Positions 1 through 7,666 are shown, numbered from the stretch's first letter. The stretch is DNA of 53,812 nucleotides from Clostridia bacterium (GCA_017397175.1 JAFQKA010000029.1:1-53812); one strand, 5' to 3'. Program-made: numbers and translations. Notes: generated by a model not told the origin, from the sequence alone.

Positions 1-63
1 ACCCAGCCGACGACAACAGGCAATTATTGGCATTACGTTGACGGCAATCCCACCCCGGGGTGA
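1..63 (+). CDS. C-terminal end of an unknown protein (partial)
   Basis: The first frame is open from the window edge to a TGA at 61-63 and encodes 20 residues ending in NYWHYVDGNPTPG. The aromatic/Gly/Pro composition looks like the end of a secreted or surface protein, but too little is present to assign a family. It is followed within a few bases by the palindromic repeat. The start lies outside the window. Confidence 0.4.
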   Translation, partial: TQPTTTGNYWHYVDGNPTPG

Positions 64-70
64 TGTAAAT

Positions 71-195
71 AAGGCCCCTTTGTGCAAAGGGGGCTCCGCC
101 GGAGGCGGTGGGGGATTGTTTCGGCGCAATCTATCTTTACAATCCCTCCGTCACTCGCAGGCTCGTGCCACCTCCCTTTACACAAGGGAGGCTTA
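71..195. repeat. MITE-like palindromic repeat
   Basis: An imperfect long palindrome. Its left end has a CCCCTTTGTGCAAAGGGGG hairpin followed by a GCTCCGCCGGAGGC hairpin and GGGGGATTGT. The right half, read on the minus strand, begins CCTCCCTTGTGTAAAGGGAGG and also reaches GGGATTGT. Elements of this design (paired CCCTTTGTGYAAAGGG hairpins flanking GGGATTGT) are dispersed in many gut Clostridia genomes; that link comes from memory of such genomes. Only one copy lies in this window. It sits between the partial gene and the terminator of the 244-1713 gene. Confidence 0.65.
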
Positions 196-210
196 CATAG
201 GGAGGCTAAC

Positions 211-239
211 AAAAAACGACGGCTTGCGCCGTCGTTTTT
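211..239 (-). terminator. Intrinsic terminator of the C39-like gene
   Basis: Stem ACGACGGC / GCCGTCGT with a 4-nt loop, flanked by A5 and T5, so it can work in both directions. It lies immediately downstream of the minus-strand stop codon at 244. Confidence 0.8.
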
Positions 240-243
240 GAGT

Positions 244-1713
244 TTAACTATTGAAAGCAATAATGCTTCTCGCCTGGGACAATCTATATCCCTGTGCGGT
301 GTAGGAAATACACTGCTCAAAGGGCACGTGATCTCCGCGCTCGGGATCGTAGGAAGCCGAATCGCTGACCTCAAAGCGGTATTTGCTGGGATTCTTTTCC
401 TCGGGATTTATGCAACGAGTGAAAACTATGTAGTGCGTTCTGCCTCTTGACGGCTGGGAGAAATAAACTATAACTCCCTCCGGGTGCATATCGAGCGCTT
501 CCTTTATAGCCTTTGCAGTAACTCTTCCCGTTGTGGTTGACGTAATAGCCTTGCCGCGGACGGTGAAGCGTTTGAGAATATTCGAAAGACTGACAAGAAT
601 GGGATTTCCGTATAGCACCGCCTTTGAGGTGGTGGGACCGTAGTTGCCCGAGTTGGCAAGTGCCACGGTATACGGGTCGGGCATCAGGTTGTTGCGCTGA
701 CCGCTTCTGAAATCGTAGCCCGACGTCATGGTGGCGCCCATGTTTTTCAGCACCATCGCGACAGAGCAAAGATAACAGCCGTCGTTTATCCAGTCACTTC
801 CCGTATTGTATTTGTCAATGGCGAATTTCCTGCGTACTCCGCCCGATGAGAAGTAGATGTTTCCCAGCTCACTGCCGTCCCAGTCGCTCGTGTAAATGTT
901 GTGCTGAGAGTACCAGGTGAAGGCGCTGACGCTTGAAACAATGACCGTGCAGGAGGCTATCATTTCTCCGCAGGTGGCGGTGACAAGTGTGCTTCCCTCG
1001 GAAAGCGCGCAGTATCTGCCGCTCTCGGACACCAAAAGGATACTGCTGTCAGCCGATGCCCATTTTATTTCGTGCTCCCCATAATTGTAGGGCGCGACGG
1101 TGGCGTAAAAATTGCCTGTTGAGTAGAGCTTCACCGTGGTCTTTTCGTAAGCCATTGTCAATCCCGTTGACAAAACCGGCTCAAATATCCACTTTTGTCC
1201 CTTGTCATTTGCGTGATATTTGTTCATTGACACGTAGGTGTCGTCATATCTTGAGGTCTTGTCCGAAACGTCCAGCGCCAGAGCCTTTTCGCCTGAGTAT
1301 GCGGGGCAGATGGTGTAGGTCTTGCTTGAGGGATAAATGTCAAACTTTTCGGTCTTTCCCGCCTCGGAATTCTTTGTCACCACGTCGCCCGAGGATGAGC
1401 TGAGCGCATATTTGCCGTCCTCACTTTGAGGGTAGAGGAAATAGGTGCCGTCGGGCTGTCTCTGAACGTAAAAATCCTGTCCCGATTCGCCGCTTTCCTT
1501 TGAAAGATAAGCCGAGCCCTTTTTGTCGTAGGCCACGTCGTAGGCATCTACGTAAAGTCCCGTGTCCTGATTTTTTATTCTGTAAACGCCGCTTTCAAGA
1601 TATTTTGCCTTCTTGTCACTTGTTGCGGCAAAGGTCTGAGGTGCCGTCCCGAGAAACGCGAGAACGAACGCCATGGCACTTCCCAAAATTCGCTGTGCTA
1701 CGGGTCTTTTCAT
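244..1713 (-). CDS. Secreted ricin-like / Ig-like / C39-like cysteine peptidase
   Basis: 489 residues. A signal peptide covers about 1-30 (hydrophobic core, then TFAA). Residues 40-180 look like a ricin-type beta-trefoil lectin domain (GVYRIKNQDTGLYVDAYD near the start, QKWIFEP at the end). Residues 185-262 resemble a bacterial Ig-like domain. The C-terminal 190 residues resemble a C39-type papain-fold peptidase: the DGCYLCSVAMVL motif supplies Cys313 or Cys316, THYIVF supplies His427 and EVSDSASYD supplies Asp451. I infer an exported enzyme that binds a carbohydrate or peptidoglycan target and cleaves a peptide bond. The start at 1713 was chosen over an upstream ATG at 1755 because AAAGGAGG lies just before it and the signal peptide begins there. 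It is a single-gene unit. Confidence 0.75.
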   Translation of the reverse strand: MKRPVAQRILGSAMAFVLAFLGTAPQTFAATSDKKAKYLESGVYRIKNQDTGLYVDAYDVAYDKKGSAYLSKESGESGQDFYVQRQPDGTYFLYPQSEDGKYALSSSSGDVVTKNSEAGKTEKFDIYPSSKTYTICPAYSGEKALALDVSDKTSRYDDTYVSMNKYHANDKGQKWIFEPVLSTGLTMAYEKTTVKLYSTGNFYATVAPYNYGEHEIKWASADSSILLVSESGRYCALSEGSTLVTATCGEMIASCTVIVSSVSAFTWYSQHNIYTSDWDGSELGNIYFSSGGVRRKFAIDKYNTGSDWINDGCYLCSVAMVLKNMGATMTSGYDFRSGQRNNLMPDPYTVALANSGNYGPTTSKAVLYGNPILVSLSNILKRFTVRGKAITSTTTGRVTAKAIKEALDMHPEGVIVYFSQPSRGRTHYIVFTRCINPEEKNPSKYRFEVSDSASYDPERGDHVPFEQCISYTAQGYRLSQARSIIAFNS

Positions 1714-1864
1714 TTTGTGGCCTCCTTTCAATGCTTTTTTGCAACACTTTTGCATTTTATCCTCATCATTTTACCACATTGTTACCGAAAATGCAAGAAC
1801 GGATTGTTAATTTTAAGCTTTTTCGCCGATTTTGCCCTCAATCGACTTTTTTTGAAAATATCTC

Positions 1865-1893
1865 TTGACAAATAATTATAATTATGGTACAAT
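1865..1893 (+). promoter_or_regulatory. Sigma-A promoter of rpsF-ssb-rpsR
   Basis: TTGACA (1865-1870), 17-bp spacer, TACAAT (1888-1893). The -35 box matches consensus exactly. It lies about 85 bp upstream of rpsF. Confidence 0.85.
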
Positions 1894-1904
1894 ACTTAGC
1901 TGAA

Positions 1905-1952
1905 ACAGAGGATAACTCTGTCTCTCTACCGCAAAAATCTGTAAATTGCGGT
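1905..1952 (+). promoter_or_regulatory. Structured rpsF leader, candidate S6:S18 autoregulatory site
   Basis: Two hairpins lie between promoter and rpsF: ACAGAG/CTCTGT (1905-1921) and ACCGCAA/TTGCGGT (1928-1952). In Bacillus and E. coli the S6:S18 complex binds an rpsF leader hairpin carrying a CCG element and represses translation. The second hairpin has a CCG in its stem and sits in the right place, so it is a candidate for that motif. The assignment is inferred from position and shape. Confidence 0.45.
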
Positions 1953-1978
1953 CAAAAGTCCATAGGGAGGTGTAAAAA

Positions 1979-2383
1979 ATGGAAAAGATAATCAACTCTT
2001 ATGAAACACTGTTTATCGTCAACGCAGAAAACGGAGACGAGGCTGTTAAGGCTACAGTGAGCAAGTTCACAGGACTGATTGCCGAGAACGGAACTCTCGA
2101 AGAGGTAAACGAGTGGGGCAAGCGCCGCCTCGCATATCCTATCGACGATATTTCCGAAGGCTATTACGTTGTTGCAACTTTCAAGAGTGAGCCCGAGTTC
2201 CCCGCTGAGCTTGAGCGTGTCTTCAACATCGACGAGTCTATCATGCGTTCTGTCGTGATCAAGCTTGACGAGAAGAAGCTCGCAAAGGCAGCTGCAGCGA
2301 AGGAAGCTAAGGCAGCAGCAGAAGCAGCAGCCGCTGCGGCTGCAGCAGCTGAGGCTGAGGCACCCGCAACAGACGCTGAGTAA
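1979..2383 (+). CDS. rpsF: Small ribosomal subunit protein bS6
   Basis: 134 residues. The S6 core (about 1-100) starts with YETLFIVNAENGDEAV and includes NEWGKRRLAYPI, a typical S6 segment. S6 binds the central domain of 16S rRNA together with S18. The C-terminal 30 residues are an alanine/glutamate-rich, low-complexity tail, longer than in Bacillus S6 but common in Clostridia. GGGAGGTG lies 7 nt before the ATG. It is the first gene of the conserved rpsF-ssb-rpsR operon. Confidence 0.97.
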   Translation: MEKIINSYETLFIVNAENGDEAVKATVSKFTGLIAENGTLEEVNEWGKRRLAYPIDDISEGYYVVATFKSEPEFPAELERVFNIDESIMRSVVIKLDEKKLAKAAAAKEAKAAAEAAAAAAAAAEAEAPATDAE

Positions 2384-2430
2384 TTTTTACTCGGAAGTCC
2401 AAAAAAATTGCTTACGGAGGTACTACCAAG

Positions 2431-2883
2431 ATGGCTAACTTCAATTTTAACAAGGTTATGATCGGCGGCAGACTTACCGCTGACCCTGAGAATTCCCAGA
2501 CAACTTCCGGCATTTCCGTGACCAGATTCAGCGTTGCGGTAAATCGCCGCTTTGCAAAGGACAATTCTCAGCAGCAGACTGATTTCTTCAATGTTACCGC
2601 ATGGCGCGCAACCGCAGATTTCGTCAGCAAGTATTTCAAGAAGGGATCTTCGATCTTCGTTATCGGAACTCTTCAGAACAGAAGCTGGACAGATCAGAAC
2701 GGTCAGAAGCGTTATGCCACCGATATTGTTGCGGAAGAGGTAAGCTTTGTTGACTCAAGGAGCGAAAGCTCGTCTTCCGGTCAGTACGTACCCGACAGCT
2801 ACAATGCTGAGCCCTCCTTCTCCGGCGGAGCAGAAGCTCCCAAGTTCGAGGAGATCAAGGGTGACGACGACCTGCCGTTCTGA
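2431..2883 (+). CDS. ssb: Single-stranded DNA-binding protein
   Basis: 150 residues. An N-terminal OB fold (about 1-108; N-terminal FNKVMIGGRLTADPE, then TDFFNVTAWRATADF) is followed by a Ser/Gly-rich linker and the acidic tip DDDLPF, the docking tail for partner proteins in replication and repair. It sits between rpsF and rpsR as in Bacillus, which couples replication protein supply to ribosomal protein expression. GGAGGT precedes the ATG. It ends in TGA, which shows that TGA is a stop codon in this genome. Confidence 0.97.
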   Translation: MANFNFNKVMIGGRLTADPENSQTTSGISVTRFSVAVNRRFAKDNSQQQTDFFNVTAWRATADFVSKYFKKGSSIFVIGTLQNRSWTDQNGQKRYATDIVAEEVSFVDSRSESSSSGQYVPDSYNAEPSFSGGAEAPKFEEIKGDDDLPF

Positions 2884-2920
2884 TTTCGGCAGAAAGAAAT
2901 AATACAGGAGGATTCATAAG

Positions 2921-3178
2921 ATGGAAAACGTAGAGAGAGATACTCAGCGCCCTGTTCGCATGAATAACCGCAAGAGAAAAAAGGTTTGCATTTTCTGCGA
3001 GGACAAGGTTGCATTCATCGATTACAAGGATTCCGCTAAGCTCAGAAAGTTCATCTCCGAGCGCGGCAAGATTCTTCCCAGAAGAATCTCCGGAACCTGC
3101 GCTGTTCACCAGCGTGAGCTGACAACAGCTATCAAGCGTGCACGTCAGGTTGCACTGCTTCCTTACGTAACCGACTAA
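2921..3178 (+). CDS. rpsR: Small ribosomal subunit protein bS18
   Basis: 85 residues. Contains [12 protein letters not shown] and [18 protein letters not shown], so the cysteine-containing (probably zinc-binding, C-x2-C ... C-x2-H) form of S18. It partners S6 on the 30S platform. AGGAGG lies 8 nt before the ATG. It is the last gene of the rpsF operon and is followed by two hairpins. Confidence 0.97.
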   Translation: MENVERDTQRPVRMNNRKRKKVCIFCEDKVAFIDYKDSAKLRKFISERGKILPRRISGTCAVHQRELTTAIKRARQVALLPYVTD

Positions 3179-3192
3179 TTTGCGTTACAATA

Positions 3193-3237
3193 CCGTAGAT
3201 CTCGGCGCAGCCGAGGTCTACGGCAATATTTCCTTTT
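3193..3237 (+). terminator. Terminator of the rpsF operon, first hairpin
   Basis: A 14-bp near-perfect stem (CCGTAGATCTCGGC / GCCGAGGTCTACGG, 3-nt loop) is followed within about 10 nt by a T-rich run. Confidence 0.7.
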
Positions 3238-3242
3238 TTTCG

Positions 3243-3268
3243 ACCGCTGCGACAGCGGTTATTTTTTT
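3243..3268 (+). terminator. Second terminator hairpin abutting the esterase RBS
   Basis: Stem ACCGCTG / CAGCGGT with a 3-nt loop, then TTATTTTTTT. The T run ends only 3-4 nt before the AAAGGAG ribosome binding site of the 3284 gene, so no promoter fits between them. It may act as an attenuator for that gene. Confidence 0.7.
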
Positions 3269-3283
3269 ACAAAGGAGTAGAAC

Positions 3284-4306
3284 ATGAAAAAGATAATTTC
3301 TCTGTTTGTTCTGATAATAACTCTTGCAACTGTATGGGCGGTCTGTGTGTCCGCCGCTGATATATATGAGGCATTCACAAAAGAGATCTTCGAGCACGAG
3401 GGGACTGTTCTTCCATACAGACTCTACGTCCCCGAGGATTTTGATGCCGAAAAGAAATATCCTCTCGTTCTGTTCCTGCACGGTGCAGGCGAGCGCGGAG
3501 ATGACAACGATGCACAGCTCAAGAACGCAGTTCAAATACTTTTTGACCGCGAGGATCAGCTGATGAGCGGTGCTATCGTGGTAGCTCCTCAGTGTCCCGT
3601 CGACAACCAGTGGGTAGATACCCCTTGGGAGAACGGCAACTATTCGGTGGCTGAAATTCCCGAATCAAACGAGCTTGCCACCGCGGTCGAGCTTGTTGGT
3701 GCTGTTGCCGAAAAGTATTCCTGCGATCCCGCGCGTCTTTACGTTATGGGTATCTCCATGGGAGGATTTGGTACGTGGGACGTTCTTATGCGTCACAATG
3801 ACATTTTTGCCGCAGGTATACCGATCTGTGGCGGAGCCGACCCCGATATGGCGGAGATTTTTATGGAAACCCCCGTCTTTACCTTCCACGGAACGGCGGA
3901 TACTACCGTTCCTTATGACGGAACCGCCGAAATGGTAGAGGCTATCGAGGATCTCGGATCTCGCGTTGTGAATTTCATTTCCTACAATAACGACGGACAC
4001 GGAATCTGGGATAAGGCCGCAAAAGAAGATGGACTTATGGAATGGCTCTTTGACCAAAAGCTTGAGATAGCCACACCGGACACCGAGCCTGCGGACAGTA
4101 CAGAAGATACCGAAGACACGGATCCTGCGGAAACAACTCCCGACACGCCTGCTGTGACAGACACGCAGGGAACGGAAAAATCCGATACAAAAAATCCTGC
4201 CGATGATGACGGCGGTTTTCCCGTTGGCGCGATCATAGCTGTTGCCGCGGCGGTCATCGTTGCGGTAGCGGCAGCCTTGACGGTTGTTCTCAAAAAGAAA
4301 AAGTGA
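3284..4306 (+). CDS. Exported, membrane-anchored alpha/beta-hydrolase (esterase)
   Basis: 340 residues. Signal peptide about 1-25 (ends SAAD). The alpha/beta-hydrolase domain (40-260) has the oxyanion segment FLHGAGERGD, the nucleophile elbow GISMGG (Ser158), FHGTAD (Asp206) and NNDGHG (His239), giving a full catalytic triad. It resembles PHB-depolymerase/feruloyl-esterase-like (CE1-type) enzymes. Residues 262-311 are a Thr/Asp/Glu/Pro-rich linker, and 312-335 form a transmembrane helix followed by KKKK, so the enzyme is displayed on the outer face of the membrane. I infer a carbohydrate-ester or xylan-ester substrate. A cytoplasmic paralogue lies at 10443-11093. AAAGGAG precedes the ATG. Confidence 0.85.
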   Translation: MKKIISLFVLIITLATVWAVCVSAADIYEAFTKEIFEHEGTVLPYRLYVPEDFDAEKKYPLVLFLHGAGERGDDNDAQLKNAVQILFDREDQLMSGAIVVAPQCPVDNQWVDTPWENGNYSVAEIPESNELATAVELVGAVAEKYSCDPARLYVMGISMGGFGTWDVLMRHNDIFAAGIPICGGADPDMAEIFMETPVFTFHGTADTTVPYDGTAEMVEAIEDLGSRVVNFISYNNDGHGIWDKAAKEDGLMEWLFDQKLEIATPDTEPADSTEDTEDTDPAETTPDTPAVTDTQGTEKSDTKNPADDDGGFPVGAIIAVAAAVIVAVAAALTVVLKKKK

Positions 4307-4327
4307 TATAAAAGGGGGATCGATCCA

Positions 4328-4858
4328 ATGAAAAAAGCAATGATTTCATTGACCTTGATCTCCCTTGTTCTTTTTGTGATAACGCTTGCTTTTGTCCTGA
4401 TACTTCCGAAAAATTCGCTATTGCTGACTTTTTCTGTTACGTTTGGGACGACCTTTTATCATTTTTTCATGCGGCTGGCGGTCGGATATCTTGTTAAAAT
4501 GGCAGGGGATTGTTACCGTCCCGGGGCGGCGTGATTTTTCGTTGGTAAAAGGGAAGAGTCCTTTTACCGAAGGCTGAAGTTACATAAGATCATTCGTCGC
4601 GGCGTTCCGACCTATTCGCCCGAGGAGTTTGACGCTTCACGCGGAGTTTCTGCTCTGCTCCAAAGCACCTGCCGCGCAGAAGTTGTTCACGAGGTGATCA
4701 TGGTACTTAGCTTTTTACCGCTGATAATGAACTTGTTTTTTCCGTCCTCAGCTTATTTGTGGACGAGCATTATGGGCGCGGTGATAGATCTGTTTTTCGT
4801 CACGGTACAGAGGTGCAACAGACCGAGACTGATGAGACTTTCGGTCAGATTCAAATAG
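4328..4858 (+). pseudogene. Acyltransferase-like membrane protein interrupted by in-frame TGA
   Basis: From ATG 4328 the frame codes 68 residues (two hydrophobic segments) and hits TGA at 4532. The same frame then runs on for 108 more codons to TAG at 4856-4858, with conserved-looking sequence: EESFYRRLKLHK, VPTYSPEEFD, STCRAEVVHEVI and QRCNRPRLMRL, plus two further hydrophobic stretches. The segments resemble a clostridial family of small membrane proteins related to glycosyl-4,4'-diaponeurosporenoate acyltransferase; this is from memory, family assignment moderate. No frameshift is needed, only the TGA. In relatives the K-W-K segment before LPTY is conserved, whereas here it reads KIIRRGVPTY, so decay is plausible. 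A weak GGGGG RBS precedes the ATG. Confidence 0.7.
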
Positions 4859-4923
4859 CAGGATCTACATTCCGAATAAATTACGTTGATTCGAGTTACA
4901 ATAATTCAAAAAACGAGGTAAAG

Positions 4924-5898
4924 ATGAAGATAGCCTTTTTCGATGCAAAGCAGTATGATAAAGAATCCTTTGAGATAGCCGCACGAGACAGCGGAATAGA
5001 ATTCAAATTTTATGACACAAAGCTCAATGCCGATACAGCGTCACTTGCCCGTGGCGCGGACGGTGTGTGCATTTTCGTGTCGGACACGGTTGATCGTGAA
5101 GTGGCGGAAAAGCTACACTCCCTCGGGGTCAAATATATCGCTCTCCGATGTGCGGGCTACAACAACGTTGATCTCAAAGCGACCGAAGGTAAGCTTCGGG
5201 TGGTTCGTGTCCCCGCATATTCTCCTTATGCCGTTGCGGAGCACGCAATGGCCATGCTTCTTACGTCTATCCGCCGTATCCACAAGGCGTATATCCGTAC
5301 GAAGGACTTCAATTTCAGTCTTTCGGGTCTGACCGGATTTGACCTGCACGGCAAGACGGTGGGTGTTGTGGGAATGGGTAAGATCGGAAGCGTTTTTTCT
5401 GATATCTGCCGAGGGTTCGGAATGAGAATTTTGGCTTACGATAAGTACCCGAGAGAGCTTGAAGGGGTGGAATTTACAGGGCTTGATCGGCTGTTTGCAG
5501 AGTCGGATATTATTTCGCTTCACTGCCCGCTGACCCCCGAAAGCTATCACATGATCTCGGGGGACGCCATCGCAAAAATGAAAAAAGGCGTTATGATAAT
5601 CAACACCTCAAGAGGCGCGCTGATCGACTCGGACGCATTGCTTGAGGCAATAAAATCACGCCGGGTCGGCGGTGCTTGTCTTGACGTTTATGAGGAGGAA
5701 GGGGATCTTTTCTTCGAGGATCTTTCGGGACATATCATAAGCGACGACACCCTGGCGCGGCTTATAACCATGCCGAACGTGCTTGTCACCTCGCATCAGG
5801 CGTTTTTGACAAACGAGGCATTGAAGAACATTGCCGACGTGACCGTTTCGAACCTTCTCGAGCTTGAACGTGACGGGGAATGTGCAAATGAATTATAA
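4924..5898 (+). CDS. D-2-hydroxyacid dehydrogenase, D-lactate dehydrogenase type
   Basis: 324 residues. NAD-binding motif GVVGMGKIGSVF (147-158), the signature INTSRGALID with catalytic Arg230, an acidic DVYEEEG segment with the catalytic Glu (about 257-259) and TSHQAF with catalytic His291. The CAGYNNVD and VPAYSPYAVAEHA segments are typical of D-lactate dehydrogenases (LdhA). It would reduce pyruvate to D-lactate with NADH in the cytoplasm, regenerating NAD+ in fermentation; the exact 2-keto acid cannot be read from sequence. The start at 4924 was chosen because GAGG lies about 6 nt before it; upstream in-frame codons fall inside the preceding gene. TACAAT at 4897-4902 could be its -10 box. 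Confidence 0.9.
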   Translation: MKIAFFDAKQYDKESFEIAARDSGIEFKFYDTKLNADTASLARGADGVCIFVSDTVDREVAEKLHSLGVKYIALRCAGYNNVDLKATEGKLRVVRVPAYSPYAVAEHAMAMLLTSIRRIHKAYIRTKDFNFSLSGLTGFDLHGKTVGVVGMGKIGSVFSDICRGFGMRILAYDKYPRELEGVEFTGLDRLFAESDIISLHCPLTPESYHMISGDAIAKMKKGVMIINTSRGALIDSDALLEAIKSRRVGGACLDVYEEEGDLFFEDLSGHIISDDTLARLITMPNVLVTSHQAFLTNEALKNIADVTVSNLLELERDGECANEL

Positions 5899-5934
5899 AA
5901 ATATAGGGGCTTTGCAAAAAGCCCCTATATTTTT
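5897..5934. terminator. Bidirectional terminator between dehydrogenase and ychF
   Basis: Stem AAATATAGGGGCTTT / AAAGCCCCTATATTT with a short loop, flanked by A and T runs, between two convergent genes. Confidence 0.85.
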
Positions 5935-5936
5935 GG

Positions 5937-7031
5937 TTACACGTTGAATCGGAAAAGAACGATGTCTCCGTCGGCGATGACGTATTCCTTTCCTTCGCTT
6001 CGCATGAGACCCTGTTCCTTTGCGGCGTTTACGCTTCCGCATTTCATCATGTCGTCAAAGGAAACTATCTCCGCTCGGATAAATCCTCTCTCAAAGTCGC
6101 TGTGGATCTTTCCTGCCGCCTGGGGTGCCTTGGTGCCCTTTACGATAGTCCATGCACGAACTTCTTTTGGTCCTGCAGTCAGGTAGCTGATAAGTCCCAG
6201 CAGGGAATAGCTCTTTTTGATAAGACGGTCAAGTCCGCTTTCGGCGATGCCAAGCTCTTCCAGGAACATGGCTTTTTCGTCGTCGGAAAGCTCCGCGATC
6301 TCGGCTTCGATTCCCGCGCAAATGGCAATGACTTCCGCATTTTCTGTTGCGGCGTGAGCCTTCAGGCTACAGTACATCGCGTTGTCGACGGGCTCGCCGC
6401 CGGCCTCTGCCTCGCTTACGTTTGCAACGTAGATGATGGGCTTCATGGTCAGCAGATTTGCTTCGGCTATCATGGCACGTTCGTCGTCGGTCAGTTCAAG
6501 AGTTCTTGCACACTTGCCCGATTCCAGGGCGGCGTAAACACGCTCAAGCAGCTCGACCTCGACGGCGAGGGACTTGTCGCCCTTCATTGCCTTCTTTACT
6601 CTGTCCATTCTGCGCTCAAGGATCTCCATATCCGAGAAGATAAGCTCAAGATTGATGGTCTCGAGGTCGCGCATGGCGTCGATGGAGCCGTCAACGTGAA
6701 TAATGTTGTCGTCCTCAAAGCAACGGACAACGTGCAAAATAGCGTCAACCTCGCGGATGTGGGAAAGGAACTTGTTTCCAAGACCCTCACCCTTGGAGGC
6801 ACCTTTTACAAGACCTGCTATGTCCACGAATTCGATAACCGCGGGGGTATATTTTTCGGGATTGTACATCTCGGCAAGAACGTCCATTCTCTTATCGGGA
6901 ACCGCTACCACACCTACGTTTGGTTCGATGGTGCAGAAGGGATAATTTGCAGATTCCGCGCCTGCGTTTGTCAGGGCGTTAAAGAGTGTACTTTTTCCAA
7001 CGTTTGGAAGTCCGACTATACCTAATTTCAT
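5937..7031 (-). CDS. ychF: Redox-regulated ATPase YchF (Obg-family)
   Basis: 364 residues, the normal length. The P-loop [15 protein letters not shown] begins at residue 6, followed by G2/G3 ([16 protein letters not shown]) and the C-terminal TGS-like domain ([18 protein letters not shown] ... [15 protein letters not shown]). YchF is a ribosome-associated P-loop NTPase that prefers ATP. The start at 7031 was chosen over an upstream ATG at 7175 because AAAGGAGAT precedes it and the conserved [10 protein letters not shown] begins there. It is monocistronic, with its own promoter. Confidence 0.97.
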   Translation of the reverse strand: MKLGIVGLPNVGKSTLFNALTNAGAESANYPFCTIEPNVGVVAVPDKRMDVLAEMYNPEKYTPAVIEFVDIAGLVKGASKGEGLGNKFLSHIREVDAILHVVRCFEDDNIIHVDGSIDAMRDLETINLELIFSDMEILERRMDRVKKAMKGDKSLAVEVELLERVYAALESGKCARTLELTDDERAMIAEANLLTMKPIIYVANVSEAEAGGEPVDNAMYCSLKAHAATENAEVIAICAGIEAEIAELSDDEKAMFLEELGIAESGLDRLIKKSYSLLGLISYLTAGPKEVRAWTIVKGTKAPQAAGKIHSDFERGFIRAEIVSFDDMMKCGSVNAAKEQGLMRSEGKEYVIADGDIVLFRFNV

Positions 7032-7077
7032 TTTTATATCTCCTTTGACTGTGAATAGCACATAATCATACATTTTA

Positions 7078-7106
7078 ATTATAACACATAAATTCCTTTT
7101 TCTCAA
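7078..7106 (-). promoter_or_regulatory. Sigma-A promoter of ychF
   Basis: On the minus strand: TTGAGA (7106-7101), 17 bp, TATAAT (7083-7078). The -35 box lies in the loop region of a 12-bp perfect inverted repeat (AATTCCTTTTTC 7091-7102 and its complement at 7110-7121). Confidence 0.7.
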
Positions 7107-7160
7107 TAGGAAAAAGGAATTTTCTCGAATAATTTTCGACTTGGCTGCTGTTCCCCGAAA

Positions 7161-7199
7161 AAGAAAACACAGCATACGTATACAGTGTGCTGTGTTTTT
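7161..7199 (-). terminator. Terminator of the XRE regulator gene
   Basis: Stem AAAACACAGCATAC pairs with GTGTGCTGTGTTTT (one G-T wobble) just after the minus-strand stop at 7205. On the minus strand it is followed by TTTTCTTTTT. Confidence 0.75.
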
Positions 7200-7204
7200 G
7201 TTGT

Positions 7205-7516
7205 TTATTTTTTTATAAGTCCCTTAACAAGAACCGAAATGGTGTCAAGCTGTTGATCGTTCAGTTTCTTCATATCCTCAATTATTGAATCAAGCTTGGA
7301 AGGGTTAGGAGATCCCATATCAAAGAATTGGCTTGGGGACACTCCCAAATATTCGCAAATGTAGAAGATCCCATCAAGAGACGGCTTGGATTTTCCGGTC
7401 TCAATATTGTTGATGTATTCGGGGTTCTGACCGATAGATAAACTCATGTCTCTGGCAGAAACTCCCTTCTTTTCTCTGAGCCTTGCAAGGCGCATTGCAA
7501 AATCTTTTTCGTCCAT
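7205..7516 (-). CDS. XRE-family helix-turn-helix regulator
   Basis: 103 residues. The N-terminal HTH_3 domain (about 8-65) has LREKKGVSARDMSLSIGQNPEYINNIETGKSKPS-like order (broken here as LREKKGVSARDMS, then YINNIETGK), then YICEYLGVSPSQFFD. The C-terminal 35 residues (LDSIIEDMKKLNDQQLDTI) look like a short oligomerisation helix. It is predicted to bind DNA as a dimer. It is divergent from the SLOG gene at 7667, and the shared intergenic region holds an 11-bp inverted repeat that may be its operator. GGTGGTGAAAAGG precedes the ATG. Confidence 0.88.
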   Translation of the reverse strand: MDEKDFAMRLARLREKKGVSARDMSLSIGQNPEYINNIETGKSKPSLDGIFYICEYLGVSPSQFFDMGSPNPSKLDSIIEDMKKLNDQQLDTISVLVKGLIKK

Positions 7517-7569
7517 TCCTTTTCACCACCTTGTTCTTTGTGTAATATTATAGCCCACAGAAAGAAAAA

Positions 7570-7653
7570 TATTGTTTGATGAAAAGCTGTAATTCTATTG
7601 AAATATCATCTAAAACATGATAAAATGGCAGAAATATAGGAAATCAAACAATA
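7570..7653. promoter_or_regulatory. Widely spaced inverted repeat, candidate XRE operator
   Basis: TATTGTTTGAT (7570-7580) and its exact reverse complement ATCAAACAATA (7643-7653) bracket the SLOG promoter in the divergent intergenic region. Both arms are 11 bp and perfect. They could be two half-site operators bound by the XRE protein with looping. Inference from position only. Confidence 0.5.
7598..7626 (+). promoter_or_regulatory. Promoter of the SLOG gene
   Basis: TTGAAA (7598-7603), 17 bp, TAAAAT (7621-7626); about 40 bp upstream of the ATG. Confidence 0.6.
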
Positions 7654-7666
7654 CAGGGAGGGAAAT

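Noticed and set aside
71-450. Short open frames containing PPLCKG-type peptides at the left edge
   Set aside because: These are translations of the palindromic repeat itself, a known source of false genes.
4532-4534. TGA as tryptophan (code 4) or selenocysteine in the 4328 gene
   Set aside because: TGA terminates ssb and many other genes here, and the TGA context shows no SECIS-like hairpin directly downstream nor a redox motif. A nonsense mutation is simpler.
6102-7025. Plus-strand open frame (307 codons) opposite ychF
   Set aside because: Complement of a fully conserved ychF; no RBS and no recognisable domain.
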